NCBI GenBank assembly: GCA_000209815.1
Contig: FP929036.1
Location: 979,824-1,012,874, forward strand
Direction of reading: 5' to 3'
DNA length: 33,051 nucleotides
Source of the DNA: Butyrivibrio fibrisolvens 16/4
GTDB lineage: Bacteria > Bacillota > Clostridia > Lachnospirales > Lachnospiraceae
Below are positions 24,892 through 33,051 of this stretch, one piece after another (the stretch's first letter is position 1; the number at the start of each line of letters is the position of its first letter). The notes beneath the pieces were generated by a model. That model had not been told where the DNA came from, made no database searches, and was given only the letters and a program-made list of their open reading frames with translations. The position numbers were made by a program, and so were the translations under genes.

Positions 24892-26199
24892 ATGAAGGTA
24901 TATGAGAAAGTCTACAATTATTACATTGAAAAGATGAAGGAGGGCACCTTAAAAAATGGGGATAAAATGCCATCCTTAAGAGAAACTGAAAAGATTTTGG
25001 GGGTCAGCAGGACCTCGGTAGAAAGCGGCTATATGCAGTTGGCAGCCGATGGATATATATATTCTGTTGAAAAGGTGGGGTTTTTTGTAGCAGAGCTTGC
25101 CTTAAGAATTTCAGCTGAGGGAGATGTAAAAAAATCAAAGACTGTTAAAGACCAAAACACCAATAAAAAATCCCAAAAAGAAAATATAGAATATGATCTT
25201 TTTACTATAGGTGAAGACAAGCGATGCTCCTGCCTGGAGCTGTGGCGAAGATATATGAAATCAGCACTTAGACAGGAAGAGAGGCTTCTGTCCTATGCAA
25301 AAAATCAGGGAGAGGATGACCTGAGGCATGAGATTGCAAGCTATGTTAGAAAAAGCAGAAATATTATTTGTTCTCCAGAGGATATTGTTATAGGTGCAGG
25401 CTTTCAGAACTTACTTATAATTTTGATGGTACTGATTGATGGTCAAAAGAGTATATCTTTTCCTACAAAGAATTTTCAGGACGGAGCAGCGGTGTTTGAA
25501 AGTGGAGGCTTTCAGGTAAGCTACAGAAATAAAGACAGCCACGTAATCTACGTGACTCCTTCCTATATGACTAAATGGGGAGATGTTATGACTATGAAAC
25601 GTCGTCTGGAGCTGATAGAGCATGCCCAGAAAAATGATCATTTAATAATAGAGGATGATTATCAAAATGAGTATGTATTTTCCAGCAAGCCAACCCCTAG
25701 TCTGTATGCTATGACTGGCGGAGAGCGTGTGGCCTTCCTAGGTTCATTTTCAAGAGTTCTTCTTCCTAGCGTGCGAATCAGTTATCTCATATTGCCTAGA
25801 GGCTATAGGGAAAAATACCAGAAGATTCAAGGCCTTTACAACCAAACATCATCAAAGGCAGAGCAGATTGCCCTGGCACAATTTCTGAGAGATGGACATC
25901 TGAATCGACATATAAAAAAGACGGTACGCCTGTATGAAGAAAAGCGAAAGGAGTTTTGCGACCTACTAAAAAAATATTTTAAAAATGATGCTGAAATCCT
26001 TATGGGAAGTAGCGGAATGGAACTGGGTCTTATAGTAAATAAGCCATATTTAGGGGAAAGAATAAAAAAATCACGGGTAGCTGTGCATATAGTAGAGGAG
26101 AATGAAAATAGGACTACAATGCTGTTATCCTGCGGAATAATAGATGAAAAAGAAATGGAGCCTGCAATAAAAAAATTATATTTAAGTTTACAAAAATAA
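24892..26199 (+). CDS. MocR/PdxR-type regulator (GntR wHTH plus aminotransferase domain)
   Basis: A 435-aa regulator. An N-terminal GntR winged helix (about 1-70; LKNGDKMPSLRETEKILGVSRTSV) is joined by a Lys-rich linker to a fold-type I aminotransferase domain (about 105-430) that usually binds PLP as an effector. EDDYQNEYVF matches the PLP-ring motif. The segment LGSFSRVLLPSVRISY is where MocR proteins carry the Schiff-base Lys (SFSK); here it is Arg288, codon AGA. This would prevent normal PLP aldimine formation. It is transcribed away from the ECF S gene, with 131 bases between them, so it may regulate that gene. GGGGACAG precedes the start. Confidence 0.9.
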   Translation: MKVYEKVYNYYIEKMKEGTLKNGDKMPSLRETEKILGVSRTSVESGYMQLAADGYIYSVEKVGFFVAELALRISAEGDVKKSKTVKDQNTNKKSQKENIEYDLFTIGEDKRCSCLELWRRYMKSALRQEERLLSYAKNQGEDDLRHEIASYVRKSRNIICSPEDIVIGAGFQNLLIILMVLIDGQKSISFPTKNFQDGAAVFESGGFQVSYRNKDSHVIYVTPSYMTKWGDVMTMKRRLELIEHAQKNDHLIIEDDYQNEYVFSSKPTPSLYAMTGGERVAFLGSFSRVLLPSVRISYLILPRGYREKYQKIQGLYNQTSSKAEQIALAQFLRDGHLNRHIKKTVRLYEEKRKEFCDLLKKYFKNDAEILMGSSGMELGLIVNKPYLGERIKKSRVAVHIVEENENRTTMLLSCGIIDEKEMEPAIKKLYLSLQK

Positions 26200-26213
26200 T
26201 TTAGTATGGTAGA

Positions 26214-26245
26214 GTGATAAAGTAATAAAGCAATGGAACTAAAAG
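26214..26245 (+). promoter_or_regulatory. 8-bp repeats in the leader of the amino-acid ABC operon
   Basis: GTGATAAA (26214-26221) and GTAATAAA (26222-26229) follow each other directly, then a weaker GCAATGGA. The sequence closely resembles the putP leader. A TTTACA about 25 bases upstream could be the -35 of a promoter. Confidence 0.4.
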
Positions 26246-26261
26246 TGAGGAGAGTATAAAT

Positions 26262-27098
26262 ATGATGAGGAAGATTATTGCATTACTTTTATCAGCTACT
26301 ATGATGACAGCTGCATTTGTTGCCTGTGGCAGTAGTGCGGCACAGCCAGCATCTGACACTGCAAGCACAGAGGCTCCATCAGCAGATTCAGAAAGTGATT
26401 TAGCATATATTCAGCAAAAAGGCACACTTATAGTAGGTATCACTGATTTTGCACCGATGGACTATAAGGATGATAACGGGGAATGGATTGGCTTTGATGC
26501 AGATTTAGCAAAAAAGGTCGCTGAGAATTTAGGAGTAGAGGTAGAGTTTGTTGAGATAGATTGGGACAATAAAATTTTAGAGCTTCAGAACAAATCAATC
26601 GACGTAGTTTGGAATGGTATGACACTTACTCCAGAGGTTACAAGCTCAATGGAATGTTCCAAGGCATATCTTAACAATGCTCAGGTAGTTGTAGTTGCTG
26701 CAGATAAGGCAGATTCTATTAAGACATCAGAGGATGCAGCAGCACTTAGCTTTGCAGTAGAGTCTGGCTCTGCTGGAGAGGCAGCGGCAGAGGAGAATAG
26801 CTACAATTATGTAGCTGTAAAGTCCCAGGCCGATGCAGTTATGGAGGTTGCAGCTGGCACTTCAGATGCCTGCATCATTGACCTTCTTATGGCAGGAGCA
26901 ATGATTGGCGAGGGCACAAGCTACCCTGATTTGGAGCATACAATTGAGCTTACAACAGAAGAGTATGGAATTGGATGCCGCAAGGGCTCTGATTTAGCAA
27001 ATTATATTAATGAGCAGCTTAAAGCACTTTATGATGACGGCACAATAACAAGTATTGCTACTGAATATGGCGTACAGGAAGCTATAGTAGCTCAGTAG
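26262..27098 (+). CDS. Polar amino-acid ABC transporter, substrate-binding lipoprotein
   Basis: A 278-aa SBP family 3 lipoprotein. The signal peptide MRKIIALLLSATMMTAAF ends in a lipobox VAC (Cys22), followed by a Ser/Ala-rich linker. The mature part has KGTLIVGITDFAPMDYKDDN, GEWIGFDADLAKKVAENLGV and NKSIDVVWNGMTLTPE, all typical of polar amino-acid receptors. Ligand identity cannot be read from sequence. AGTGAGGAGAG precedes the ATG. It heads a three-gene operon with the permease 14 bases downstream. Confidence 0.94.
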   Translation: MMRKIIALLLSATMMTAAFVACGSSAAQPASDTASTEAPSADSESDLAYIQQKGTLIVGITDFAPMDYKDDNGEWIGFDADLAKKVAENLGVEVEFVEIDWDNKILELQNKSIDVVWNGMTLTPEVTSSMECSKAYLNNAQVVVVAADKADSIKTSEDAAALSFAVESGSAGEAAAEENSYNYVAVKSQADAVMEVAAGTSDACIIDLLMAGAMIGEGTSYPDLEHTIELTTEEYGIGCRKGSDLANYINEQLKALYDDGTITSIATEYGVQEAIVAQ

Positions 27099-27112
27099 TT
27101 TAAAGGAAAAAT

Positions 27113-27769
27113 ATGTTTACAACAGTTACGATTTCATTATTTGAGGGTTTCTTAGGAACCCTCAAATTATTTAGTTTAACACTATTATTTTCACTGCCAT
27201 TAGGACTTGTCATCAGCTTTGGCTCTATGAGCAAAAGTGTGATTGTTCGACTTCCTATCAGGTTTATTATCTGGGTTGTAAGAGGTACGCCTCTTATGTT
27301 GCAGCTTCTTATAATCTTTTACGGACCAGGTATTTTCTTTGGGACAAATCTCTGGGGTTCCGGAGATGGTGGAAGATTCACAGCAGCGTTAGTTGCATTT
27401 GTATTTAACTATGCCTGCTATTTCAGTGAAATTTTCAGAGGCGGCATTCAGTCTATACCTAAGGGACAGTACGAGGCAGCAGCAGTCTTAGGTCTTACAA
27501 AGACACAGACCTTCTTTAAAATAGTGCTTCTACAGGTGGTAAAGAGAATAGTTCCACCTATTTCAAATGAAGTAATCACTCTTGTTAAGGATACCTCTCT
27601 TGCCAGAGTTATAGCATTCTATGAAATCATTTGGGAAGGTGAGAGATTTATTAAGAGCGCTGGTATTATTTGGCCACTGTTTTATACAGGAGCCTTCTAT
27701 CTGATTTTCAGTGGATTGCTTACCCTGCTATTTGGATATATTGAAAAAAGGCTTGATTACTTTAAATAA
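27113..27769 (+). CDS. Polar amino-acid ABC transporter permease (HisM family)
   Basis: A 218-aa integral membrane protein with about five hydrophobic segments. WVVRGTPLMLQLLIIFYGPG and the EAA loop EIFRGGIQSIPKGQYEAAAVLG, the contact site for the ATPase, are intact. Length is normal for HisM/GlnP-type permeases. AAAGGAAAA precedes the ATG. One permease gene suggests a homodimer. Confidence 0.94.
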   Translation: MFTTVTISLFEGFLGTLKLFSLTLLFSLPLGLVISFGSMSKSVIVRLPIRFIIWVVRGTPLMLQLLIIFYGPGIFFGTNLWGSGDGGRFTAALVAFVFNYACYFSEIFRGGIQSIPKGQYEAAAVLGLTKTQTFFKIVLLQVVKRIVPPISNEVITLVKDTSLARVIAFYEIIWEGERFIKSAGIIWPLFYTGAFYLIFSGLLTLLFGYIEKRLDYFK

Positions 27770-27784
27770 TTAAGGGGAAGTAGA

Positions 27785-27798
27785 ACCACTTTAGTGGT
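27785..27798 (+). other. Small intergenic hairpin in the ABC operon
   Basis: ACCAC-TTTA-GTGGT forms a short stem-loop between the permease stop and the ATPase ribosome site. It might tune mRNA stability or translation. It has no T-tract and is not a terminator. Confidence 0.4.
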
Positions 27799-27811
27799 GG
27801 ATGAGGTGTAA

Positions 27812-28564
27812 ATGTCTATATTAGAAGTTAATAATATAAAGAAAAAATTTGATAATACAGAGATTCTCAAGGGCATTTCTTTCAGTATGGAAAAGGGGGA
27901 GACTCTTTCTATTCTTGGAAGTTCTGGCTCTGGAAAGACCACATTGCTTCGATGCCTTAACTTTTTGGAGACACCTGATGAAGGGACTATCACAGTTAAG
28001 GGAAAGTGCCTTTTTGACGCACAATACGGTCCTCTTAAAGATGGGGATTTAAGAGAAAAGCGACTTCACTTTGGAATGGTCTTTCAGCAGTTTAATCTTT
28101 TTCCTCAGTATACAGCCCTGGAAAATGTTACACTAGCTCCAAAGCTGGAGGGTAGGGGAAAATCTCAGGAGGAGATTATAGAAAACGGTAAGGAGCTCCT
28201 TATAAAAATGGGGTTAGCTGATAGGATGAACAACTATCCACATCAGCTTTCGGGAGGACAGCAACAGCGTGTTGCAATTGCTCGCGCATTGGCACTCCAG
28301 CCGGATATTCTTTGCTTTGACGAGCCTACCAGTGCCCTTGATCCAGAGCTTACAGGAGAGGTGCTAAAGGTAATAAAAGAATTGGCAGAGGGCCATACCA
28401 CTATGATTATTGTTACTCACGAAATTGGGTTTGCAAAAGATGTTTCCGATAAGATTATTTTTATGGATGAAGGTGTTATTGCTGATGAGGGGACACCGGA
28501 ACAGGTTATTGATAATCCTTCCAATGAAAGGACCAGACAGTTCTTAGCCAATTATTTAAAATAA
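27812..28564 (+). CDS. Polar amino-acid ABC transporter ATP-binding protein
   Basis: A 250-aa ATPase of the GlnQ/HisP type. Walker [10 protein letters not shown] (about 33-41), Q-loop [13 protein letters not shown], signature [17 protein letters not shown], Walker [12 protein letters not shown] and H-loop VTHEIGFA are all intact. GAGGTG precedes the ATG at good distance. It is the last gene of the operon, with a bidirectional terminator after it. Confidence 0.96.
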   Translation: MSILEVNNIKKKFDNTEILKGISFSMEKGETLSILGSSGSGKTTLLRCLNFLETPDEGTITVKGKCLFDAQYGPLKDGDLREKRLHFGMVFQQFNLFPQYTALENVTLAPKLEGRGKSQEEIIENGKELLIKMGLADRMNNYPHQLSGGQQQRVAIARALALQPDILCFDEPTSALDPELTGEVLKVIKELAEGHTTMIIVTHEIGFAKDVSDKIIFMDEGVIADEGTPEQVIDNPSNERTRQFLANYLK

Positions 28565-28598
28565 CTCCTTGTGGGACATTTGGGGGAATGATCCACAC

Positions 28599-28649
28599 AA
28601 AAATAAGAGTCGACCAAGCTTTTTTTGGAGCTTTGAGACTCTTATTTTT
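28599..28649. terminator. Bidirectional terminator between convergent ABC and EAL genes
   Basis: Perfect 13-bp arms AAAAATAAGAGTC (28599-28611) and GACTCTTATTTTT (28637-28649). The right arm overlaps the repaired stop codon of the EAL gene. Confidence 0.88.
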
Positions 28650-30535
28650 GTTCTTTACATTTTTCTATAAATTCTTCAAAAGGAACTGGCTTTGAATAAT
28701 AGTAGCCTTGCAAATAGGTGCAGCCAATATCTCGCATTGTTTTTGCCATCTGGGCTGTTTCGATTCCTTCGGCGGTAATTTCAAATCCGCATTTTTAAAA
28801 GCTTCGATTTCGGTTGGTAGTAAAGCACCAGAATTTTTACAGTAATCCCATACCAAACTCATATCCAGCTTGATGTTGATAAATGGAGCATTTCGTATAC
28901 GAACTATATTCGAATATCCCACTCCATAATCATCCAATACAAACCTAAAGCCTAGTTCAGTGAGGGATGATATTTGTCGTTGCATTTGGTAATCATCTAT
29001 CATTGCTTCTTCAGTAATTTCTAAATGAATGAAATCTGAGCCTATACCACTTTCATGGATGAAGGAACTAAGGCTTTGCTCCAAATCGTTTCTCAAAAAC
29101 TGAATAGGAGATAAGTTTATATTAATAAATGATAGTCCCAATTCTTTAAAGGAAGATGAACTTACCAAATCACAACATTTTTTGAACATCTGCTTTCCAA
29201 GCTGATTGATTTTACCATTTTTTTCAGCAATAGGTATGAAGGCTGATGGTGATAGGATTTTACCTTCAGAATTCTTTATACGTGCTAATGCTTCGGCTCC
29301 TACATATTTTCCGGTTTGACTATCAACTATTGGCTGGAAAAATACTTCGACTGTGTTGTTTTCTATAGCATAATCAAGAGAACGCTTAATATCTGTTTCT
29401 TCGGTAAAGAATGCAATGTCTGCTTTATCAATGGTAAGCAACTCAGTATCAAGAGAATCATTAGCATTTAAAAAGCTTTATTGAAGGCACGCAAAACTAC
29501 ATCTGACGGTATTTTCTTTTCAGGAAAATTAATATGGGTTCCGCATATATCCCAGTAAATTTCTGTATCTTTTGAAATCCAAGGCTGTTTAAAACGATAA
29601 AGCAGTTTTGCATATACTTCTCCCCAGTCAGTCTTGTCTTTGCTAAACATTATAAAACAGCCGGCATCATTATAAAAAATAAGACACTTTGGAAATTCTT
29701 TTTTAAATAGTTTTGAACAAGATAAATTCCCTGATTGGCTTGCTGGATACCATAAAGCACTAGTTTGTCTGAAAAATTTTTATACCAAAAACCAGAGCGT
29801 TAATTGGACTAATTTGATTTTGCTCAAGGACATATTCCCTAAGAGCCAATTTATTGAAAACGAAGGTTCTTTCAATTAAGTGCAAATCAGGATTCTCAAA
29901 GCCCAGAAATAAAACGGTATACGCTGCTAGAGTAAATAAATTCTCTAGCATAAGCTTTGGTAAAGAGTAGCGTAAAACAAGCCCTATTGAAAGGACAATA
30001 TTACAACCTAATAGAATTTCCCATTCTCTTTTGCGTATAAGATATTTACTTCTTTTGACAATAATGGCAAAAGAAAACAGAATATATGTTGAATAGAATA
30101 AATAGAGCAAATTATACAATGGACCACTGTGATAGCCTGTTTCATCTATATAGTAAAGCCATTTGGTCCAAGGGGTGATTAAAACGAAAATTATAGCTAA
30201 ATTAACAGGTAGTTCTACCAGATAACGCCTTTTTAGATTGTTGGTTAAATCTACGTTCAAGATGTTAGCCGCAAAAATGTGGAATGAAAGTGCTCCTGCA
30301 AAAAAGAAAATAAAATAAGCACTGTTAAGGAAGTATAATAACCAGTCTGGAAAGTTCGTATAATCCATATCTGCCCAACTGGAAAGCACATCAAAAGCCA
30401 TTGTAGAACTGATTACAATGGTTAGATATATAAATATTTTATTTTTCTTACTGGCAATCTTGGAAGCGAAATGTAATGACCAATCATTACGGCCAATATC
30501 GCTAAGCTAGGTGCCGCATAGCTTAAATCCCACAT
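28642..30535 (-). CDS. Membrane EAL-domain c-di-GMP phosphodiesterase (five frameshifts)
   Basis: A 632-aa protein after repair, read from ATG 30535 behind AGAAAGG. About six or seven N-terminal hydrophobic segments form a sensor region (about 1-220). A middle part with weak GGDEF-fold likeness lacks a GGDEF motif. The C-terminal EAL domain has GAEALAR, ININLSPIQF, HLEITEEAM, LDDYGVGYSN, IKLDMS and, after repair, TAEGIET and LQGYYYSKPVP, so it should be an active c-di-GMP hydrolase. Single bases are missing in runs at 30443-30447, 29772-29781, 29654-29657, 29470-29474 and 28792-28796. Each fix restores continuous sequence, and the last gives a natural end at 28642. Five breaks could also mean true decay, but all share one form. 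Confidence 0.82.
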
Positions 30536-30733
30536 AAAAAACCTTTCTGTTTGTGAAAACTACCATGTTGATAATACTCCTATATTGTGAAGATTTAGTA
30601 GAATAATTGGCATTTAATTGAGAAATAATCTATAAATTGTTTAAAGTAAAGTTGAACACAATTTAAATCTAGATTAAAAAATACTTTATTTTTGAGCGCT
30701 TTCTTGATATACTACTTATTACGTGTTTAGCCG

Positions 30734-30762
30734 GTTAAAGTGTTAAACTGTTAAATTGTTAG
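30734..30762 (+). promoter_or_regulatory. 8-bp tandem repeats before the NSS transporter
   Basis: GTTAAAGT, GTTAAACT and GTTAAATT follow each other without a gap (30734-30757), then GTTAG. They lie just before GTGGAGG, the ribosome site, and downstream of a possible -10 TATACT near 30706. Compare the putP and ABC leaders. Confidence 0.55.
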
Positions 30763-30778
30763 TGGAGGAATATAGATT

Positions 30779-32145
30779 TTGAAACAAAAGAATCGCGGTA
30801 GCTTTTCAGGTAAGATTGGTTTTGTGCTCTCAGCCGCGGGGGCGTCAGTAGGTTTAGGAAATATTTGGAGATTTCCTTATTTGTGTGCAAAATACGGTGG
30901 AGGTATCTTCCTTATTGTATATGTACTTTTAGCTTTGACTTTTGGTTATACAATGATTGTGGCTGAAACAGCCATTGGTCGAGCTACTAATAAGAGCCCA
31001 GTTGGTGCATATAGGGAGCTTAGTCATAACAAATTTATGGGAATAGGTGGATGGATTAATGCAATCATCCCTATCTTAATTGTTCCTTATTATTCTGTAA
31101 TTGGTGGCTGGGTATGCAAATATCTCTATGAATACATTGTTAATGATGTTAATACAATCGCAGGAGATTCTTTTTCGTAGATTTTATCTCCAATGGAGCA
31201 GAGTCGGAAATCTGGTTTTTAGTATTTGCATTTATAGTATTGCTAATTATTTATATGGGGGTTGAAAATGGTATTGAGCGAGTATCAAAGCTTGTTATGC
31301 CGATTCTTGTAATTCTTGCTGTTATTATTTGCGGCTATTCAGTTACAAGACCTGGGGCACTTGGTGGTGTTAAGTTTTTATTTATCCCAGATTTCAAACA
31401 CTTTTCAATTATGACCTTAGTTACAGCAATGGGACAGATGTTTTATTCTCTTTCTATTGCTATGGGTATCCTTATTACTTTTGGTTCTTATGTTAAAAAG
31501 GAGGTTAGTATTGAGGAATCCACAAAGCAGGTTGAGATCTTCGATACAGCCATAGCTGTTTTAGCCAGCCTTATGATCATTCCAGCTGTATTTGCATTTA
31601 CAGGTGGAGATGAAAGTATGCTTAAGGCGGGACCATCATTGATGTTCATTACTATGCCAAAGATTTTTGCCAGCATGGGATTTGGTAAGGTTATAGGAAT
31701 CACTTTCTTTGCACTTGTTCTTTTTGCAGCAGCTACAAGCGCTATTGCATTAACAGAAAGTGCAGTATCTACGTTCTCGGATGAGTTTGGATGGGACAGA
31801 AGAAGGGGCGTAAACATTATGGCAGCAGTTATGTTCATTCTTGGAAGTCTTTCTTCATTGGGGAACGGTCCACTTTCAGAGGTACGTATCTTTGGAATGC
31901 AGTTTTTGGATTTCTTTGATTTCCTTACAAACTCTGTAATGATGCCAATAGCAGCCCTTGCTACCTGTATACTTATTACAAAGTTTATGACTGTAGAAAA
32001 ATTAGAGGCTGAAGTGGAGCAGGAAAATCATCCATTTAAGCGCAAGGCTGTATTTGGATTTATGATAAAGTTCCTTTGTCCTTTATTCGTAGTTATTATT
32101 TTAGTAAGTGCTATATTAAATGTACTTGGAATAATTAGTATGTAA
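30779..32145 (+). CDS. Sodium-dependent NSS-family transporter (frameshifted)
   Basis: A neurotransmitter:sodium symporter family protein, 455 aa after repair, that would take up an amino acid with Na+. The N-terminal motif GASVGLGNIWRFPYL is the family's unwound helix-1 signature for Na+ and substrate. As given, the frame stops at 31180 and a second runs from 31240. One more T in the run 31171-31175 joins them as FVDFISNGAESEIWFLVFAF, leaving about 11-12 membrane segments. The start is TTG at 30779 behind GTGGAGG. It is a single gene closed by a clear terminator. Confidence 0.87.
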
Positions 32146-32149
32146 TTTC

Positions 32150-32182
32150 AATCATCATCCCTTTTGGGGTGATGATTTTTTT
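32150..32182 (+). terminator. Intrinsic terminator after the NSS transporter gene
   Basis: Stem AATCATCATCCC/GGGGTGATGATT (32150-32161, 32166-32177; one G-U pair) with a TTTT loop, followed by a T-run. Confidence 0.88.
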
Positions 32183-32347
32183 ACTTCAATTTCTTATGTT
32201 TCTTTTTAATTTTTTGTTGTGACACTTCTGTGACAATTGCTTTGATAGTATTAATGTGTCGAAGGGAAAATTACACAGAATCTTCAAATTTTCCAAGAGT
32301 TAAAAAGGGTATAATAACAATTAGAAAAAGAAAGTGAGGACTTGAAA

Positions 32348-33045
32348 ATGAAAAAGAGTTTGGTGGCGATGTTTATTACATCAGGAGTTTTAGCAGTATC
32401 AATGGTCGCTTGCGGTAGTGCAGCAGTCGACACCGAAGAAAAACAGCTGAGACACAGATTGAAGATGCAAAGGAGCCAGCAGCGGCATTGCTTGACTCTT
32501 CTATGGCATATAAAATCCAGGAGATGAAAGACTCAGCTGACGAAGTCGTTCCTACAATCGATATCAATGGATGCGATACTTTCACACAGATTGTAGATCG
32601 TAAACTGACAACAGGTATGGGTTACACAAACACAACAATTGGCGATGAGGATGTTTTAATCGTAAGCTCTGGTACATACGATAATATGGACGGAAATATG
32701 GCTAGTATCGATGGATCAGTTTTCGTATACAACGATGGAGTACCTTTTGAAGTAGGCAAAGTATTCAGCGGTGGAACATCATATCCTTTATCTGTTAAGG
32801 ATGGATATCTTTACACAGGAAGCAACGCTTGGGTTTGCAAATATACATTTAATGGCGACAAGATTGAAATCGCTGAGTTGGCTCAGGTAGCTTATGACAC
32901 TGATGGAAATTCATATTACTTCTATTCATCAGAGGATGGCGGCGATTTCATCACTATGGATCAGGATGAAGCAAAGTCAAAATTAGATGGACTATATGCT
33001 GAGATGGAAGAGGCTGAGGTTCTTAATTTTGATACTATTCAGTAA
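32348..33045 (+). CDS. Hypothetical lipoprotein (frameshifted)
   Basis: A predicted surface lipoprotein, 232 aa after repair. The ATG at 32348 follows GTGAGGA; a TTG two codons earlier is too close to that site. Signal peptide MKKSLVAMFITSGVLAVSM ends in VAC. As given, the frame from the start runs out at 32527, while the rest is open from 32488. One more A in the run 32439-32443 gives TEEKTAETQIEDAKEPAAAL and joins them. The mature part is acidic, with Asp/Gly-rich stretches (TYDNMDGNMASIDGSVFVYN) and a C-terminal DEAKSKLDGLYAEMEEAE helix. I do not recognise a family. The stop is just inside the window. Confidence 0.8.
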
Positions 33046-33051
33046 AATGTA

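Overview
The window looks like a chromosomal segment of a low-GC Gram-positive anaerobe of the Clostridia, most likely a Lachnospiraceae member close to Butyrivibrio or Pseudobutyrivibrio. The evidence is AT-rich intergenic DNA, strong AGGAGG-type ribosome sites, occasional TTG starts, Ala/Ser-rich lipoproteins, and a Lachnospiraceae-type DUF5685/DnaJ-like cluster. No phage, plasmid or transposase gene is visible. The assignment rests on recognised families, not on a search.

Layout. 1-5600: paired hairpins at the left edge, ychF, a 78-aa conserved hypothetical, an AEC transporter, pepT, a YitT-type membrane protein and udk. 5700-14640: an eight-gene plus-strand operon with a CooC-type ATPase, two 2-hydroxyacyl-CoA dehydratase-like Fe-S subunits, their ASKHA activase, a 52-aa membrane protein, a fragment-like relative of the acetyl-CoA synthase beta subunit, a 960-aa multi-[Fe-S] flavin oxidoreductase and HypA. 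14752-16032: a CcdA-TlpA thiol-redox fusion. 16051-19428 (minus): an M15 lipoprotein peptidase, a tandem repeat array, and a zinc ribbon / DUF5685 / DnaJ-like operon. 19674-22415: a DtxR-type and a cysteine-rich Fur-like regulator, then aspS. 22641-28564: putP, an ECF S component divergent from a MocR-type regulator, and a polar amino-acid ABC transporter. 28642-30535 (minus): a membrane EAL protein. 30779-33045: an NSS transporter and a lipoprotein.

The candidate new system is the 5816-14640 operon. The oxidoreductase could pass NAD(P)H electrons through ferredoxin-like clusters to the ATP-driven activase, which would fire them into the paired dehydratase-like subunits. CooC and HypA point to nickel, yet no CODH, complete ACS or hydrogenase is present here. 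Its codon use (CGT, AAG, CTT) resembles aspS and ychF, suggesting high expression. The substrate is unknown.

Two leader elements (3917-4047 and 6608-6739) share a conserved core, a 19-bp closing stem of unrelated sequence but preserved pairing, compensatory change in an apical hairpin, and GNRA-like loops. This looks like an RNA family. A third, GC-rich hairpin element lies at the same distance upstream of hypA.

Caution: at least 16 places show a gene broken by one missing base, nearly all in or beside a homopolymer, and always repaired by adding a base. This is most simply read as consensus error, so the interrupted genes are annotated as single genes with the break noted.
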